A DNA stretch of 64,000 bases, taken from Desulfovibrio intestinalis. GTDB lineage: Bacteria; Desulfobacterota; Desulfovibrionia; Desulfovibrionales; Desulfovibrionaceae. The notes beneath the pieces are model-generated. The model did not search any database and was not told where the DNA came from. It saw only the letters and a list, made by a program, of their open reading frames with translations. Below, one piece after another: positions 62,914 to 64,000 of the stretch. Positions within the stretch are counted from its first letter, which is position 1. Each line of letters begins with the position of its first letter. A program made the position numbers and the translations under genes. The DNA lies in the NCBI RefSeq assembly GCF_014202345.1, contig NZ_JACHGO010000003.1, forward strand, positions 124,001 to 188,000, in the 5' to 3' direction.

Positions 62914-63543
62914 ATGGAGAAAAGGTGCATCTACGGCAATGCTGGTCAGATAATCGGAACCATCCTGCGCTATCGGTTGAATGGAAATGATTTCTGTCTC
63001 CCTGCCACTGTTGGGCGTGGGGTTCTTTGTATTGGGAAGTACAAACCGACAGCCCATTTTCTTAACCAGCACCTTATGGACCAGCACCCTTTCGCCCAGG
63101 TCATTTTCTTTCAGGACATGCGTACAGCCCTTGCCTTTAAGCGTATGCTTGGCGAAGCGCGAGGTCATGATCCCGAAAAATTCATTGTGACAGCCCAACT
63201 CGGAGATAACCTCTCAGTGCTGCCTTGGAATTACTTTCATGGTCATAAGGTTGTGTTTATCCCTGCTCCGACAAAAGAATGCATGGCGCTGGTCAAATTG
63301 TACAAGGGTTATATTGCGGGCACACAGACTAAGAGTTTCCATATCTATTCTGGCTTTCTTCTGCACTCCCAGCCATGCTGTGATCTGACAGGCCATGTGG
63401 AAGGCATCACAGATGTCGAAGAAGAACTGCTGTACAAAGCGGTGTGGATTGATACCGTTGAGCGTCCCACGTGGCTGATGGAACCGGTGGTCAAGCAGGG
63501 TGTTTCCTACGATCGCCTTAAGCCGAACGTCTGCAAGCTTTGA
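62914..63543 (+). CDS. Unrecognised mobile-element protein (possibly truncated)
   Basis: This is a frame of about 209 residues from the ATG at 62914 (TTG at 62911). It reads EKRCIYGNAGQIIGTILRYR, then QVIFFQDMRTALAFKRMLGE, FIVTAQLGDNLSVLPWNYFH, GHKVVFIPAPTKECMALVKL and PTWLMEPVVKQGVSYDRLKP. The order (hydrophobic strand ending QDMRTAL, then VTAQLGD, then HGHKVVFIPAP) recalls TOPRIM-like segments of primase/helicase proteins of phages and plasmids, but I cannot confirm this. The frame is open upstream to about 62835, so it is probably a 3' piece of a larger gene. Confidence 0.5.
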   Translation: MEKRCIYGNAGQIIGTILRYRLNGNDFCLPATVGRGVLCIGKYKPTAHFLNQHLMDQHPFAQVIFFQDMRTALAFKRMLGEARGHDPEKFIVTAQLGDNLSVLPWNYFHGHKVVFIPAPTKECMALVKLYKGYIAGTQTKSFHIYSGFLLHSQPCCDLTGHVEGITDVEEELLYKAVWIDTVERPTWLMEPVVKQGVSYDRLKPNVCKL

Positions 63544-63799
63544 AAATCTCCCATAAAAATAAAAATCAGTAAGTTGGAACACATCTGACTTCTGGAATTT
63601 GCTGCTGGGCAATTGCCTCCGTTCAGACTGGTTGCCTTTGCCTTAATAATGAACAGCGGTCACGCCTCACCGCAGTATAGAAATGTCCACACTGACTTCA
63701 GAAATAGCCCCAATTGCAGCCGAGGCCCGCGTGAAACGCGGGCCTCGGCTTTATACGGCAACTCAATTGCCGTGGTTGTGTAGGGAGCTATGTTTGTTT
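63544..63799. other. Right flank of the decayed element
   Basis: No gene is visible. The composition returns to GC-rich after a strong terminator at 63718-63750. Confidence 0.4.
63718..63750. terminator. Strong, probably bidirectional terminator
   Basis: AGCCGAGGCCCGCG pairs perfectly with CGCGGGCCTCGGCT across a TGAAA loop. It lies after the stop of the minus-strand NrfD-like gene and could close transcripts from both sides. Confidence 0.8.
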
Positions 63800-64000
63800 T
63801 CAATCTTCTTGCGGGGCCTGGGGCAGCAGGGGAATAATCCGTGCGGCAACAAGTACGATAAGGCCCGCAAGACCGAACCCCGTCAGGCCCACCAGCAGTT
63901 CGCCAATGGTGGGGACATAGGAGGCCGGGCCGGCATACAACGCATTGCCCTGCACCAGCATGCCCGGGAATATATCCGCCGGGTAGGCCTGCGGCGCGAT
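63800..64000 (-). CDS. C-terminal end of an NrfD/PsrC-like membrane subunit (partial)
   Basis: The gene runs off the right edge; only the last 66 codons are present. On the minus strand they read IAPQAYPADIFPGMLVQGNA, then YVPTIGELLVGLTGFGLAGL, IVLVAARIIPLLPQAPQED and stop. A periplasmic-type loop followed by a final membrane helix ending in RIIPLLP is the pattern of NrfD-family quinone-interacting subunits of sulfate-reducer redox complexes (Qrc, Dsr, Hmc types). Which complex it belongs to cannot be told from this end alone. Confidence 0.65.
   Translation of the reverse strand: MAPQAYPADIFPGMLVQGNALYAGPASYVPTIGELLVGLTGFGLAGLIVLVAARIIPLLPQAPQED

Overview
The window looks like the chromosome of a Desulfovibrio-type sulfate reducer (Desulfovibrionaceae). 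This is inferred from protein character and gene order, not from a database search. Supporting signs are the order thrS-infC-rpmI-rplT-pheS-pheT, an Mla lipid-transport operon, a leuACDB operon with the short archaeal-type LeuC and LeuD subunits, a DUF4911 protein, a periplasmic Cu/Zn superoxide dismutase, and the end of an NrfD-like membrane subunit at the right edge. Core DNA is fairly GC-rich. Two stretches, about 10.4-15.0 kb and 61.5-63.6 kb, are clearly more AT-rich and carry accessory or decayed genes.

Layout. 0.3-9.0 kb (minus strand): a MerR-like regulator, then thrS-infC-rpmI-rplT-pheS-(small exported protein)-pheT, headed by tRNA-Val. 9.3-10.4 kb: a MOSC protein and an unknown protein. 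10.4-15.0 kb: an accessory island with a three-gene cassette (HNH nuclease with a C-terminal sensor-like domain, small middle component, DUF2326-type coiled-coil ATPase). This architecture matches the predicted ABC three-component (ABC-3C) conflict systems. Behind it lie a frameshifted Fic-protein remnant and two small proteins, one resembling Lar anti-restriction zinc ribbons. 15-16.1 kb: a flavin-reductase-like protein and tRNA-Leu. 16.1-22.7 kb: phospholipid and lipoprotein genes (pgpA, lgt, psd, pssA), infA, moaC, a YdjM-like membrane protein and a lipoprotein. 22.8-27.9 kb: leuA-leuC-leuD-leuB. 28-34.5 kb: a dCACHE/PAS/GGDEF sensor, trmFO, an EamA exporter and an RlpA-like protein. 35.4-42.5 kb (minus strand): pyrH-frr-uppS-cdsA-dxr-rseP-tsaB. 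42.6-48.7 kb: DUF4911, azlCD, HPP protein, membrane polyferredoxin, two flavin proteins and a Crp/Fnr regulator. 49.3-53.2 kb: fliD-fliS. 53.5-58.2 kb: rlmE, yebC and mlaF/mlaD/mlaC/mlaA without a visible mlaE. 58.4-61.1 kb: sodC and a CgeB-like glycosyltransferase. 61.4-63.5 kb: tRNA-Ala followed by a decayed element. 63.8-64.0 kb: the NrfD-like gene end.

Two signals stand out. The first is the intact ABC-3C-like cassette, whose three genes overlap by ATGA junctions. The second is a dispersed, hairpin-rich intergenic repeat of about 85-160 bp with short AGAGCA/TGCTCT ends. I can align at least five copies, in both orientations, across the core genome, plus several partial ones. Smaller points are a likely AUA start for infC inside thrS, the missing mlaE, a secreted-protein gene between pheS and pheT, and a frameshifted excisionase-like gene beside tRNA-Ala.
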